A stretch of 55,863 nucleotides of DNA from a virus, in the IMG/VR virus record IMGVR_UViG_3300017971_000058, positions 1-55,863 of that record. The stretch is one strand, 5' to 3'. Each line of letters starts with the position of its first letter. The first letter of the stretch is position 1. A model generated the notes under the pieces. It worked only from the letters and a program-made list of their open reading frames with translations, was not told the origin of the DNA and searched no databases. The position numbers were made by a program, and so were the translations under genes. Of this stretch, positions 23,630-30,738 are shown piece by piece.

Positions 23630-23845
23630 TCAGTCCTTGTCCTTGGTGTTGGCCTTGTGCTGCGCACGCATGGCGCTCGCAGCCTCCGGGATCACGCGAT
23701 CCACGGCGTAGTCGTAGGCGCTCTTGTAGGTGGAGCAGGCGGTCTCCCAGTGCTCGTCGCACAGTCCTGCCCCCATGAAGATCATGTCCGGTTCGTTCCC
23801 GCACCGCTTCCAGCAGCAGCGGTCCCTGATATCCTTCTTACTCAT
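23630..23845 (-). CDS. Small Cys-rich protein
   Basis: 71 residues starting MSKKDIRDRCCWKRCGNEP. Cys10, 11, 15, then GLCDEHW and ETAC give a possible zinc-binding knuckle (C-x3/4-C ... C-x2-H). Ends in KDKD, where AAGGAC codons also serve as the ribosome-binding site of the following gene. Function unknown. Confidence 0.65.
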   Translation of the reverse strand: MSKKDIRDRCCWKRCGNEPDMIFMGAGLCDEHWETACSTYKSAYDYAVDRVIPEAASAMRAQHKANTKDKD

Positions 23846-24152
23846 CGGACCACTCGTAGAAGTACCCGTAGCGGCGCTCGAAAATCCGGCCGCGTACTTC
23901 GCGGCTCCACTTCACGGCCTCGGCGGTGCGCTCGGGCGTGTGCTCCATCTCGGCGAGCCTGGCGAACCCTTCCGGATCCTCGGCTCGCAGATCGTCCTCG
24001 GTGATGCTCCAGTAGTTGAGCGAGTCCACATTGATCTCGTCGGTGCCTCCACGCTGCTCGATGTGCTGCACGCAGTCCTCGAACTGGTCGAGCATGCACA
24101 GACCAGCGACAGCAGCGGCCACGAAGAAGACCAGGAGTAGTAGGTATCTCAT
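23838..24152 (-). CDS. Membrane-anchored acidic protein
   Basis: 104 residues; hydrophobic N-terminus (MRYLLLLVFFVAAAVAGLC) is a membrane anchor or uncleaved signal, followed by an acidic domain with SLNYWSITEDDLRAEDP. Cys18 in AGLC could act as a lipobox (AGLC is imperfect). Overlaps the next gene by eight bases and the GGDEF gene by ATGA. Confidence 0.6.
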   Translation of the reverse strand: MRYLLLLVFFVAAAVAGLCMLDQFEDCVQHIEQRGGTDEINVDSLNYWSITEDDLRAEDPEGFARLAEMEHTPERTAEAVKWSREVRGRIFERRYGYFYEWSDE

Positions 24153-24673
24153 TGTGCCTTGTCCTTGTGCTCAGTCTTGTTCATGTAGCATGCCACGTCC
24201 GCGGCGTCGGCATCCTTGCCGATGCCCGCGCTGGCAGTCACCACTCCGTCCTTGGAGGTCCAAGCCCGGATGGCCTCCTTGATGCGTCGCGCTCCGGAGC
24301 GCGTCTCTGTCCAGATCGTGAACTCGTCGCCGCCAGTGCGCGCAGCGAGGATGTCCCGTGCGCGCATGTCGTGGTGACGAGTGTTCTCCATGAGGAAGTC
24401 GGCGAACTCGACGAGGATCTCATCGCCGTACGCATGGCCGCAACCAGGCCGGTCCTGTGCTGCCTTGAAGTCGTTGAGGTCAGCGACCACGTACCAGCCC
24501 CAGTCCCGTCCTCGAGTCCGACGTTCCAGTCCTCGCCGGTTCAGCAGTCCAGTCAGGTCGTTCGTGTCTGCCGCCATCATGTGCTGGTCGGCACGCTCCT
24601 CTGCCTCACGCAGCGCCTCCTTCATCGCCACGAACGTGGTCTTGGTTAGAGCGTCGAGTTCGTCGTCGTTCAC
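24149..24673 (-). CDS. GGDEF-domain diguanylate cyclase-like protein
   Basis: 174 residues, essentially one GGDEF domain. Landmarks in order: DLTGLLNRRG (39-48), ADLNDFKAAQD with metal-ligand Asp65, GCGHAYGDEIL (78-87), intact catalytic RTGGDEF (112-118), VTASAGIG (145-152), and ADAADVACYMNK (155-166). RARD (104-107) resembles the product-inhibition I-site RxxD, here six rather than five residues before GGDEF. The usual Asn of FKxIND is Gln73. No sensory or membrane domain, so probably a soluble enzyme. If active it would make cyclic di-GMP or a related dinucleotide in the infected cell. Both neighbours overlap by ATGA. Confidence 0.85.
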   Translation of the reverse strand: MNDDELDALTKTTFVAMKEALREAEERADQHMMAADTNDLTGLLNRRGLERRTRGRDWGWYVVADLNDFKAAQDRPGCGHAYGDEILVEFADFLMENTRHHDMRARDILAARTGGDEFTIWTETRSGARRIKEAIRAWTSKDGVVTASAGIGKDADAADVACYMNKTEHKDKAQ

Positions 24674-24948
24674 GTCAGTTCCTCTGGCATGTAGTCAGGG
24701 ATGTGCAGCCCCGCAAAAGGGTCGTCGCCTTGCGCCCTGCTCGTGGCCTCGTCGCGCAGCCTGCGCATCCCCTCAAGTATGATCGTGAAGCTCTGGAGGA
24801 AGGACTTGTACATCGCCTCCGCTCCGGGAGGGTACTCGTCGTGCTTCTCCCTGTAGCGCATCATGCGCCTGGAGTAGAGTTGGTGCTCCTCCACCAGCTT
24901 GCGGTACTGCTCGATCAGGACTCGAGCCCGCTCTTCGATGCTGCTCAT
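24670..24948 (-). CDS. Helical hypothetical protein
   Basis: 92 residues from ATG 24948 (MSSIEERARVLIEQYR). Two long helices with heptads and a Pro-rich acidic end (IPDYMPEELT), probably an all-helical or coiled-coil protein. Overlaps the GGDEF and NUMOD4 genes by ATGA; partnership with the cyclase is only suggested by coupling. Confidence 0.65.
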   Translation of the reverse strand: MSSIEERARVLIEQYRKLVEEHQLYSRRMMRYREKHDEYPPGAEAMYKSFLQSFTIILEGMRRLRDEATSRAQGDDPFAGLHIPDYMPEELT

Positions 24949-25328
24949 TGTAGTCCGTCCCAGATGGCGCGCACGCGGAAGGTGTCGATGCGGAACTCCT
25001 CGGCCACGGCCCACGCAGGCTTGTGGCCCTCGGCCAGCACGATCTCGTCACGCTCGTACCTGGAGAGCACGCGGTCGCGCTCTCCAGGTACGTGCCCAGG
25101 CTCCCACTCCTCATCCCCATACGTCCAGCGCATGGGTTCGTCGATGGTGTAGGTCTCGCCGTTGAGATCGTACACGATGTCCTCACCAGATCGACGGCCC
25201 TCGTGGACGTATGGGTGGGCCTTCCCATTGGTGGTTGTCCAGGACCGGACACGGCCAGCCGTGCTCACCTCGTAGCCCTCCAGCTCAGGGCTCGGGGCTG
25301 CCGTCCAGGCTTCTTCTTGGAGGTTCAT
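24945..25328 (-). CDS. NUMOD4-domain protein without HNH motif
   Basis: 127 residues from ATG 25328 (MNLQEEAWTAAP). Residues 5-30 read EEAWTAAPSPELEGYEVSTA then GRVRSW, the NUMOD4 motif found in HNH homing endonucleases (usually EGYxVSNxGRVRS). No HNH catalytic motif follows, but a HTH-like segment (RYERDEIVLAEGHKPAWAVAEEF shortened here) occupies the C-terminus, so it may be a DNA-binding remnant. The predicted start of transcription from 25336-25363 falls almost on this ATG, so the message may be leaderless; ATG 25340 is an alternative. Confidence 0.6.
   Translation of the reverse strand: MNLQEEAWTAAPSPELEGYEVSTAGRVRSWTTTNGKAHPYVHEGRRSGEDIVYDLNGETYTIDEPMRWTYGDEEWEPGHVPGERDRVLSRYERDEIVLAEGHKPAWAVAEEFRIDTFRVRAIWDGLQ
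25055..25092. repeat. 14-bp perfect hairpin inside NUMOD4 gene
   Basis: CGTACCTGGAGAGC (25055-25068) and its exact reverse complement (25079-25092), separated by ten bases, lie in the coding sequence of the NUMOD4 protein around ERDRVLSRYER. Such a long dyad in coding DNA is unusual; it could be a self-binding or cleavage site, or an mRNA control stem. Confidence 0.85.
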
Positions 25329-25335
25329 GATACGT

Positions 25336-25363
25336 ACCATATCGCGTCCAGTCCTGGAGTCAA
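25336..25363 (-). promoter_or_regulatory. Promoter of NUMOD4/GGDEF cluster
   Basis: TTGACT (25363-25358), 16 bases, TATGGT (25341-25336), minus strand. The spacer holds the dyad CCAGGACTGG. It would drive the NUMOD4, helical, GGDEF and following genes. Confidence 0.6.
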
Positions 25364-25390
25364 GTATTTTCGGGTCTTTCTTCTGAGAGC

Positions 25391-25639
25391 CTACCAGTCC
25401 GGGCCATAAATGCCCACTAGGTCGGCGTAGCAGCGGGTCGAGCAGGCCCAGGGCCGCGGGTCGCCCTCCTTGGTCGGCTTCCCGCAGGACTGGCACGTCC
25501 CGATCGAGTCGGGCTCGTCGGCGATGGCCCGGTCCAGGGCCTCCGCGACCTTGGTGTTGATGGTCTGCTCCGGCTGGAGCTTGGAAGGGTCGAACGCTCC
25601 CAACCATCTCATGAAATTCGGTCTGTAGGAAGGACTCAT
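25391..25639 (-). CDS. Zinc-ribbon hypothetical protein
   Basis: 82 residues from ATG 25639 (MSPSYRPNFMRWLG), SD AGGAG at five bases. Contains CQSCGKPTKEGDPRPWACS then TRC, a four-Cys zinc ribbon at about 48-68. No family recognised. Confidence 0.65.
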   Translation of the reverse strand: MSPSYRPNFMRWLGAFDPSKLQPEQTINTKVAEALDRAIADEPDSIGTCQSCGKPTKEGDPRPWACSTRCYADLVGIYGPDW

Positions 25640-25749
25640 GATTGCTCCTGGTCGTGGTACTCCCGCACCGAGGCCCGCGCCAGAGCGACGCACTTGCCAA
25701 CGGCGAGGGTCAGGATCGCAAGGAATGTGATGCAGACTACTGCGTCCAT
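25636..25749 (-). CDS. 37-residue membrane peptide
   Basis: Starts MDAVVCITFLAILTLAVGKC; one transmembrane helix (about 3-24) then a charged tail. SD GGAGG four bases from ATG; stop overlaps the next start as ATGA. Unknown function. Confidence 0.55.
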   Translation of the reverse strand: MDAVVCITFLAILTLAVGKCVALARASVREYHDQEQS

Positions 25750-25931
25750 GATTCCTCCGGGGCTGCAATTCGTGCCCAGCAAGCAGGACTCATGTAAGGT
25801 TGGCCGTTCTTGTCTTTCCACTGTTGGTCTTGCGACGAGAAGCGGACCACTCCATAGCTCCACCCATCCATGCTCTTCCACGCTGCCAGCAGCAGCACGT
25901 TCACAGGAGGGTTTCCTTTCTGCCAGTACAT
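25737..25931 (-). CDS. DUF551-like small protein
   Basis: 64 residues from ATG 25931, overlapping the barrel gene stop (TGATG). KGNPPVNVLLLAAWKS, SYGVVRFSS and the C-terminal WARIAAP resemble the DUF551 family of short phage proteins, which lack an assigned function. Confidence 0.5.
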   Translation of the reverse strand: MYWQKGNPPVNVLLLAAWKSMDGWSYGVVRFSSQDQQWKDKNGQPYMSPACWARIAAPEESWTQ

Positions 25932-26596
25932 CAGAAGCCCCAGGTCACGCCGACGAGTACGGAAAGGCCGTCGAGGTCGCCCTCGATCGTGTTGCCGTCG
26001 TCGTCGCTCACCTCGAAGTCCTCGGACGCGCGGTAACGGGCCTCGGCACCGAGCGCCCAGCGTTCGCTGATCTGGTAGCGTGCGCCAGTCTTGGCGTAGC
26101 CGCCGAGCTTGATGTCCTTGTCCGAGCCGCCGAGCGCCTCGACATCGACCAGCATGCAGTTGACGCCCGCGCCCAGGTAGGGGATGAGGCGTCCGTAGTT
26201 CCAGTCCTTGCGCAGGCCCAGGTACGCCTCGTAGGAGGTGAAGCTCACGTCGAACATGTGGCTCGGGCCGGTGGGCGTCATGGCGAAGGTCTGCGTGTCC
26301 TCCGTCCCGAAGAAGAAGCCCACCTCCGAGACGATCGGGAAGTTGGCGTTGCTGTCGAACTCGCCCGGCTCGTACACGTACTCGTACTGCACGCCGAAGG
26401 TGTCGGCGCGCACGTCGTCCTCGATCCTGTCGTCCTCGAACGCCTGCTGTCCGTAGTACACGGTCGCGGCTCGCCGCCCGGCGTTCTCCGGCGCCGGATC
26501 GACGGCGCGGATGGCTCGGTCCACGGACGCGCACGATGCGCAGATCCCGATGAGCACGGTCAAGATCACGGTCAGGGTCATGGTGTTGAGTCTCAT
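25931..26596 (-). CDS. Outer-membrane beta-barrel (lipo)protein
   Basis: 221 residues. N-terminal signal (about 1-20, TMTLTVILTVLIGICASC) with a possible lipobox Cys (ASC). The rest has alternating strands (FGVQYEYVYEPGEF, RLIPYLGAGVNCML, LGGYAKTGARYQ, WALGAEARYRA) and ends SVLVGVTWGF. A C-terminal Phe and repeated aromatic strands are the hallmark of eight-stranded outer-membrane barrels. A phage copy could alter the host surface, for example to exclude other phages, as proposed for lambda Lom and other phage-encoded outer-membrane proteins. Barrel call is from pattern only. Confidence 0.7.
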   Translation of the reverse strand: MRLNTMTLTVILTVLIGICASCASVDRAIRAVDPAPENAGRRAATVYYGQQAFEDDRIEDDVRADTFGVQYEYVYEPGEFDSNANFPIVSEVGFFFGTEDTQTFAMTPTGPSHMFDVSFTSYEAYLGLRKDWNYGRLIPYLGAGVNCMLVDVEALGGSDKDIKLGGYAKTGARYQISERWALGAEARYRASEDFEVSDDDGNTIEGDLDGLSVLVGVTWGF

Positions 26597-26629
26597 GGTT
26601 CAGTCCTCGGTCAGAGTCTAGTGTTGCAG

Positions 26630-26974
26630 TCAGGTGATCCGCCCAAGCAGGACTCGAGTCCGCTTGCTAGGCTCCTTGGTCAGGAACCCGCGGCCTCGGC
26701 CGTCCTCGTACCTGGGCGGTGTGCGGAACTGGTCAGCGGTAGGGTCCACGACCTCGCCGCTGTCCGTGACCAGGAACCAGTGGACTCCCTCGTCCACGCG
26801 CACGGTCCTGGGGTGCAGCTCCTCCTCGGCCAGGAAGCGCACGGCCTCGCATGCCACGTAGCATAGGCCCCACGAGCTCGTCGCGCCCTGGGGGCGTCGC
26901 GCCGCCCAGTCGCGCCGGAGCAAGTCCGGGGTCAGGGCTGCGCGCACGCACCGTGTTGCTTCGCTGGTCTTCAT
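26630..26974 (-). CDS. Conserved phage protein of papain-like appearance
   Basis: 114 residues. The order SSWGLCYVACEAVRF, GVHWFLVTDSGEVVDPTADQF and RGFLTKEPSKR is a recurring pattern in marine phage hypothetical proteins. Cys in GLCY, His in VHWF and Asp in VVDPT could form a Cys-His-Asp site, as in papain or transglutaminase folds; that is inference. SD AAGGAC before ATG. Confidence 0.55.
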   Translation of the reverse strand: MKTSEATRCVRAALTPDLLRRDWAARRPQGATSSWGLCYVACEAVRFLAEEELHPRTVRVDEGVHWFLVTDSGEVVDPTADQFRTPPRYEDGRGRGFLTKEPSKRTRVLLGRIT

Positions 26975-26976
26975 GG

Positions 26977-27195
26977 TCAGTCCTTGCCGTAGTGGCTCTC
27001 GTGTTGCTCGCGCAGGAGCCTGCCGGGGACGCGCACCACCGTGGTCGCCTCGATGCGAATATCACTCTCCGTCCAAGCATCAGCCTCTTCGATCTCCTCT
27101 AGCGCCCATCGAACACAGTCCTGAGCGTCGTCGATGTCCCTGGCCCACAACTCCGTAGGTCCGTTGGGTGTGTGGATGATGAACTTCTGTTCCAT
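26977..27195 (-). CDS. Hypothetical protein
   Basis: 72 residues from ATG 27195 (MEQKFIIHTPNGPTEL), SD AAGGAG at seven bases. Alpha/beta with an acidic helix (VRWALEEIEEADAW). Ends YGKD, whose codons double as the ribosome-binding site for the next gene. No family recognised. Confidence 0.65.
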   Translation of the reverse strand: MEQKFIIHTPNGPTELWARDIDDAQDCVRWALEEIEEADAWTESDIRIEATTVVRVPGRLLREQHESHYGKD

Positions 27196-27197
27196 GT

Positions 27198-27473
27198 TCA
27201 ATCTCCTTGGACATCGGAGCCCAGCTCGAACGCCTTGAGGTGGTCGGGCGCGGGCGCGCCGCCGGTCCCCTTCGGGAGCAGCAGGCCCCGGCGCTCTAGG
27301 TCGGCCATCAGTCTGTCGCCGCGCGTCCCTGTCATCAAGGTCCAGGCACCGCCGTCCTTGTCGGCTGCGCGGACGCGTGCCCGCATGGTCTGGTAGTGGC
27401 CGTGGCACAGGCCACGCGTGCGGCGGGTGTTCGGGCACCCGGGGTAGACACAGGTCGGAGGGGTGGTACTCAT
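27198..27473 (-). CDS. Zinc-knuckle hypothetical protein
   Basis: 91 residues from ATG 27473 (MSTTPPTCVYPGCPNTRR). CVYPGC plus GLCHGHYQ gives a C-x4-C ... C-x2-H metal site typical of short phage proteins near HNH-like or regulatory genes. Function unknown. Confidence 0.65.
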   Translation of the reverse strand: MSTTPPTCVYPGCPNTRRTRGLCHGHYQTMRARVRAADKDGGAWTLMTGTRGDRLMADLERRGLLLPKGTGGAPAPDHLKAFELGSDVQGD

Positions 27474-27507
27474 GGCTAGTCCTTGGTGGTAGTCCTTGGT
27501 CTCGGAT

Positions 27508-28845
27508 TCAGGAGTTGGCGGCAGCAATCAGTTCGGCCATCCGGGGGCACACACTGTTGCCGATCTTGGCGATGCTGTCCTTCTTCGTGGGGAGCAGCGC
27601 GTAGTCCTCCGGGAAGCCCTGGGCAGCGGCCAGTTCGTGAGGCTCCAGCATGCGCAGGGTGATGTCCACGATCTGATAGTCGCGGCCGTGGACCTCGACC
27701 AGGCCGAGGCGCGCCTTGGCCGTGATCGTGTGGCACGGGTCGTTCAGGCTCTGCGCGTTGGCGAAGGTCCCGTCCCCGTAGTACTTGGTCAGGAAGGCCC
27801 GCACCTCCTCGACGCGCGGGTCCGTGCGCTCGCCCACGATCCCGGAGACGAGTGCGTGGTGGTCCTTGTTGGTGATGGTGGGCAGCGGCACGCTGACGGG
27901 CTTGCCGACCTCGCCGCCGAAATACTGAGCGACCCAGGGAATGACCAGGGCCTTGTCGTTGACGCCCGCGCACACGGTGCCGAGCGGCGCGTCCAGTCGC
28001 TGCCCGCGCAGCGTCATGCCCGCACCCGTGCGGCTCGACGCGTGGCCGGTGCGGATGATGAAGGCATCGTCCCCAGCCTCGAACACGTACCGCTTCATGC
28101 CCTTGGCGATGCGGAGCTGCGACGCCTCGGCCAGCGGCTTCTTGCGGCCGAAGATCGAGCGACCAGGCACGCTCCAGTCGATGATGGTGTGCGCGCCCAC
28201 GTAGGGCTTGAGTCCCGTGGACGAGTCCGCGGAGTGAGTCTGCTCCGGCCACCCGATCGGCTGGCCGTCGCAGCGCGCGACCAAGTACCACCGCCTGCGC
28301 GTGGTCGGCACGCCGAAGTCGCAGGCCGCCAGGACTCGAGTCTCCACCCGGTAGCCGTGCCCGCGCATGCTGCGCAGGAACCGCTGGTAGGTCTCGCCCT
28401 TGCGGGACTTGACCGGCTTCCCGTCCGCGCCGATCGGGCCCCAGTCCTCGAACTCAGGCACGTTCTCCATGAAGATCACCCGCGGGCGAACCTCCTTGAT
28501 CCACTTGAGCACGGTCCACGCCAGGCCGCGCACACGGCCGGACACGGGCGCGCCGCCCTTGGCCCTGGAGAAGTGGCGGCAGTCGGGCGAGGCCCAGAGC
28601 ACGTCCACGGGCATCCCCTCGGTCAGCTCCTGGGCCTTGCCTGCGATCGTCCACACATCCTCCAGGAGGTGCAGCGTCTCGGGGTGGTTGAGCGCGTGCA
28701 TCTCCAGCGCGCTCTCGTTGTGGTTCACAGCGATGTCAGGCGCGCGGCCGAGCGCGGCCTCCAGGCCAGTCGATGCACCGCCACCTCCTGCGAAGCTGTC
28801 GATGATGAGGGCGTCCTGTCCGAGAGTTGGTTGCATGGTCTGCAT
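27508..28845 (-). CDS. C5 cytosine DNA methyltransferase
   Basis: 445 residues. Motif I DSFAGGGGASTGLE (16-29), motif IV SPDCRHFSRAKGG with catalytic Cys89 (phage-type PDC rather than PPC), motif VI MENVPEF (E127-N128-V129), motif VIII TTRRRWYLV (181-189), and C-terminal motifs IX/X with IGNSVCPRMA near 431-440. The target-recognition region lies between about 260 and 400. Probably protects phage DNA from host restriction; no partner endonuclease is visible. Recognition sequence unknown. ATG follows GAGGA at nine bases. Confidence 0.95.
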   Translation of the reverse strand: MQTMQPTLGQDALIIDSFAGGGGASTGLEAALGRAPDIAVNHNESALEMHALNHPETLHLLEDVWTIAGKAQELTEGMPVDVLWASPDCRHFSRAKGGAPVSGRVRGLAWTVLKWIKEVRPRVIFMENVPEFEDWGPIGADGKPVKSRKGETYQRFLRSMRGHGYRVETRVLAACDFGVPTTRRRWYLVARCDGQPIGWPEQTHSADSSTGLKPYVGAHTIIDWSVPGRSIFGRKKPLAEASQLRIAKGMKRYVFEAGDDAFIIRTGHASSRTGAGMTLRGQRLDAPLGTVCAGVNDKALVIPWVAQYFGGEVGKPVSVPLPTITNKDHHALVSGIVGERTDPRVEEVRAFLTKYYGDGTFANAQSLNDPCHTITAKARLGLVEVHGRDYQIVDITLRMLEPHELAAAQGFPEDYALLPTKKDSIAKIGNSVCPRMAELIAAANS

Positions 28846-28857
28846 GGTGTCGTGTCC

Positions 28858-29085
28858 TCAGTTGGAGTTGGCGTGGTTCTCGATCTCGTTGATTAGCTCG
28901 GCGATGTCGTCGCAGTTCATGGTCGTCCGCTCGTCCTGCATCAAGGCGACGGTTGCTGCCTTGGCACGGATGAGAGCTTGCCGCACGTCCTCCCCTACGT
29001 GCTCCCACAACCCGCGCCAGTCCCTGCGCAGCTCACGGGCGAAGGTCTTGTGCTGTTGCGTGCTCCAGCGGTTCTTGCGCTTCAT
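28858..29085 (-). CDS. Small helical hypothetical protein
   Basis: 75 residues, MKRKNRWSTQQHKTFAREL start, SD GAGGA close to ATG. Basic first half, acidic last third (CDDIAELINEIENH). No family recognised. Lies 12 bases upstream of the methyltransferase. Confidence 0.65.
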   Translation of the reverse strand: MKRKNRWSTQQHKTFARELRRDWRGLWEHVGEDVRQALIRAKAATVALMQDERTTMNCDDIAELINEIENHANSN

Positions 29086-29103
29086 GGGAGTCCTCGTGTG
29101 TAG

Positions 29104-29418
29104 TTAGGCGGGCCACACGGCCGCGACGGCCGCGTTGATGTACTCGATGAAGGTGTCCAGCTCGGTCTCGGCGTCGAGTCGTGCGCACTCTTCCATGCCG
29201 TTCTCGCTGTAGTAGCCAAGCACCTCGGGCAGGATGCCCAGGTCTTCGGCCTGGCGGCAGTCCGGCTCCAGGTAGATGATCGCGAGCGCGTCCGGTGCCC
29301 ATTGGCCTCGGTCCTCGGCCGGGTCCTTGATGTAGGTCTCGACCTCCACGTCCGAGACGTGGAACAGTTGTTTGGCGGCTTTGCGGTAAGCGGCGACGGT
29401 CAGCTTGGTCTTGCTCAT
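29104..29418 (-). CDS. Hypothetical protein
   Basis: 104 residues from ATG 29418 (MSKTKLTVAAYRKAAKQLF), preceded by ACGAGGAC. Acidic and probably alpha/beta. The 65-base spacer upstream (29419-29483) is CA-rich on the coding strand with repeats of CACCACACG, like the other leaders here. Confidence 0.6.
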   Translation of the reverse strand: MSKTKLTVAAYRKAAKQLFHVSDVEVETYIKDPAEDRGQWAPDALAIIYLEPDCRQAEDLGILPEVLGYYSENGMEECARLDAETELDTFIEYINAAVAAVWPA

Positions 29419-29483
29419 GGTGTGGGTCCTCGTGTGGTGATGGTGCGTCCGTGTGGTGAGTCCTTGTGTGCAGTCCTGCGGCG

Positions 29484-29822
29484 TTAGACCAGATCGCGGC
29501 TCATGGCCCAGTCGTCCAGCGCTTCCTCGATCGCATCGTACAGCGCATCCTCGGCCTCTCCGGCCTGGGTGTCGAAGCCGATCGACCCGGCGCCCCATGA
29601 GCCGTGGTGGTCCGTGTCGAAGGACGCGCAGCCGGTCAGTAGCTCCAGCGTGGAGCCGTCCAGGGTGCGCACCCGGAAGGGCAGGTAGCGCGCTTCCTCC
29701 GGGCCGTTCGGTGCCGGGTCCGCGCCGTACGGCGCACCCGGGAAGGCCAGCGATTGAGCGTCCAGGAGATCGGGCAGAAGTTCCTGTGCGGCGATCCGGT
29801 TGCGGGTGTTGCGGATGGTCAT
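29484..29822 (-). CDS. Hypothetical protein
   Basis: 112 residues from ATG 29822 (MTIRNTRNRIAAQELLPD), preceded by ACGAGGACACCCACC. Beta-rich middle (RYLPFRVRTLDGSTLELL) and acidic C-terminus. No family recognised. Confidence 0.6.
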   Translation of the reverse strand: MTIRNTRNRIAAQELLPDLLDAQSLAFPGAPYGADPAPNGPEEARYLPFRVRTLDGSTLELLTGCASFDTDHHGSWGAGSIGFDTQAGEAEDALYDAIEEALDDWAMSRDLV

Positions 29823-29869
29823 GGTGGGTGTCCTCGTGTGGTGGTGGTCGTGGTGTGTCCGTGTGGTGG

Positions 29870-30334
29870 TCAGTTGGACGCGGCCTGCTCGAACATGCCG
29901 CGCGCTTCGTGATCGTGCTCGTAGCAGTCGCACGCCTCGGAGTAGTACAGCGGATCGAACGCCGACCCGATCTGGCGATCCTGCCAGTTGCCGTCGTACG
30001 AGTCCGGCCCCGTGATGGGCTCCACACCACTGGCGCGGATCACGGCGTTGGGGGCGATGGAGAACAGAGCCTCGAAGAAGTGGCCGTGAGCGTGCCAGCA
30101 TGCGCAACCGCCGATCCGGCGACGCTCGCCATCCTTGTTCCGGGAGAAGCCCCGACGGCCCCCGCGCTTCCGACAGTCGCGCACGCTCAGTCCGAACGAG
30201 ACCGAGCTGCGCGAGGTGCGGCCGACGTGTGCGGGTTCGGCCTTGAACTCCAGGTTCCCGGCGTAGTGGTCGTCATGATTGCAGAGTGCGAGCGCTTCGT
30301 GGAGCTGCTCGGGGGTGACGTTCTTGGCTTGCAT
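29870..30334 (-). CDS. Cys/His-containing hypothetical protein
   Basis: 154 residues, start MQAKNVTPEQLHEALAL, SD ACAAGGAC. Central GGCACWHAHGHFFEALF and later EACDCYEHDHEA supply several Cys/His that could bind metal. Among the first genes of the leftward early region. Function unknown. Confidence 0.6.
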   Translation of the reverse strand: MQAKNVTPEQLHEALALCNHDDHYAGNLEFKAEPAHVGRTSRSSVSFGLSVRDCRKRGGRRGFSRNKDGERRRIGGCACWHAHGHFFEALFSIAPNAVIRASGVEPITGPDSYDGNWQDRQIGSAFDPLYYSEACDCYEHDHEARGMFEQAASN

Positions 30335-30377
30335 GGTTCGTGTCCTTGTGTGGTAGGTTCGTGCCGTGGTGGGCAGC

Positions 30378-30470
30378 TCAGGCGGGCAGGTGCTGCGCGA
30401 CGCTGACCAGGATGAAGACGGCGACGGCGATGAAGGGCGAAAGGGCGATCAGTTTGCCGGTGGCGCTCAT
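30378..30470 (-). CDS. 30-residue membrane peptide
   Basis: Starts MSATGKLIALSPFIAVAVF; one hydrophobic helix and a short C-terminus ending HLPA. AGGA lies eight bases before the ATG; an in-frame ATG at 30497 is an alternative. Most promoter-proximal gene of the leftward region. Confidence 0.45.
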   Translation of the reverse strand: MSATGKLIALSPFIAVAVFILVSVAQHLPA

Positions 30471-30693
30471 GGTAGATGTCCTGTGTGTGGCGTTCATGGT
30501 CTCGAATCCGCGGAAGTCTACCCGCCCCTCCTATGGAAGGCAAACCCAGCGCGCTCCTGAGTGGATTGTTTCGACCTAAACCCCTGTCCCTGCCCGGGTT
30601 ACGTGCAAAACAATATCCCAGATTGTCCTGGCCAGGCGCCAGGCGCCCCCATCGCCCCCACCCGGGACAGGGGCGCCCCCACGATAGGGGCGC

Positions 30694-30732
30694 CGAAATC
30701 GGCCCTGGCGGCCCTGTGCGGGCCGATTTTCG
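30694..30732. repeat. Inverted repeat CGAAATCGGCCC / GGGCCGATTTTCG
   Basis: Twelve paired bases with one bulge around a 14-base loop. The 3' half, CTGTGCGGGCCG, is repeated directly at 30905-30916, in both cases 16 bases after ATCGGCC (30698 and 30889). Confidence 0.7.
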
Positions 30733-30738
30733 CCGATC

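Noticed and set aside
4976-30470. Integrase, repressor or partition genes indicating a temperate phage
   Set aside because: None of the proteins shows tyrosine or serine recombinase, CI/Cro or ParA patterns. The C5 methyltransferase and HTH protein do not by themselves indicate lysogeny.
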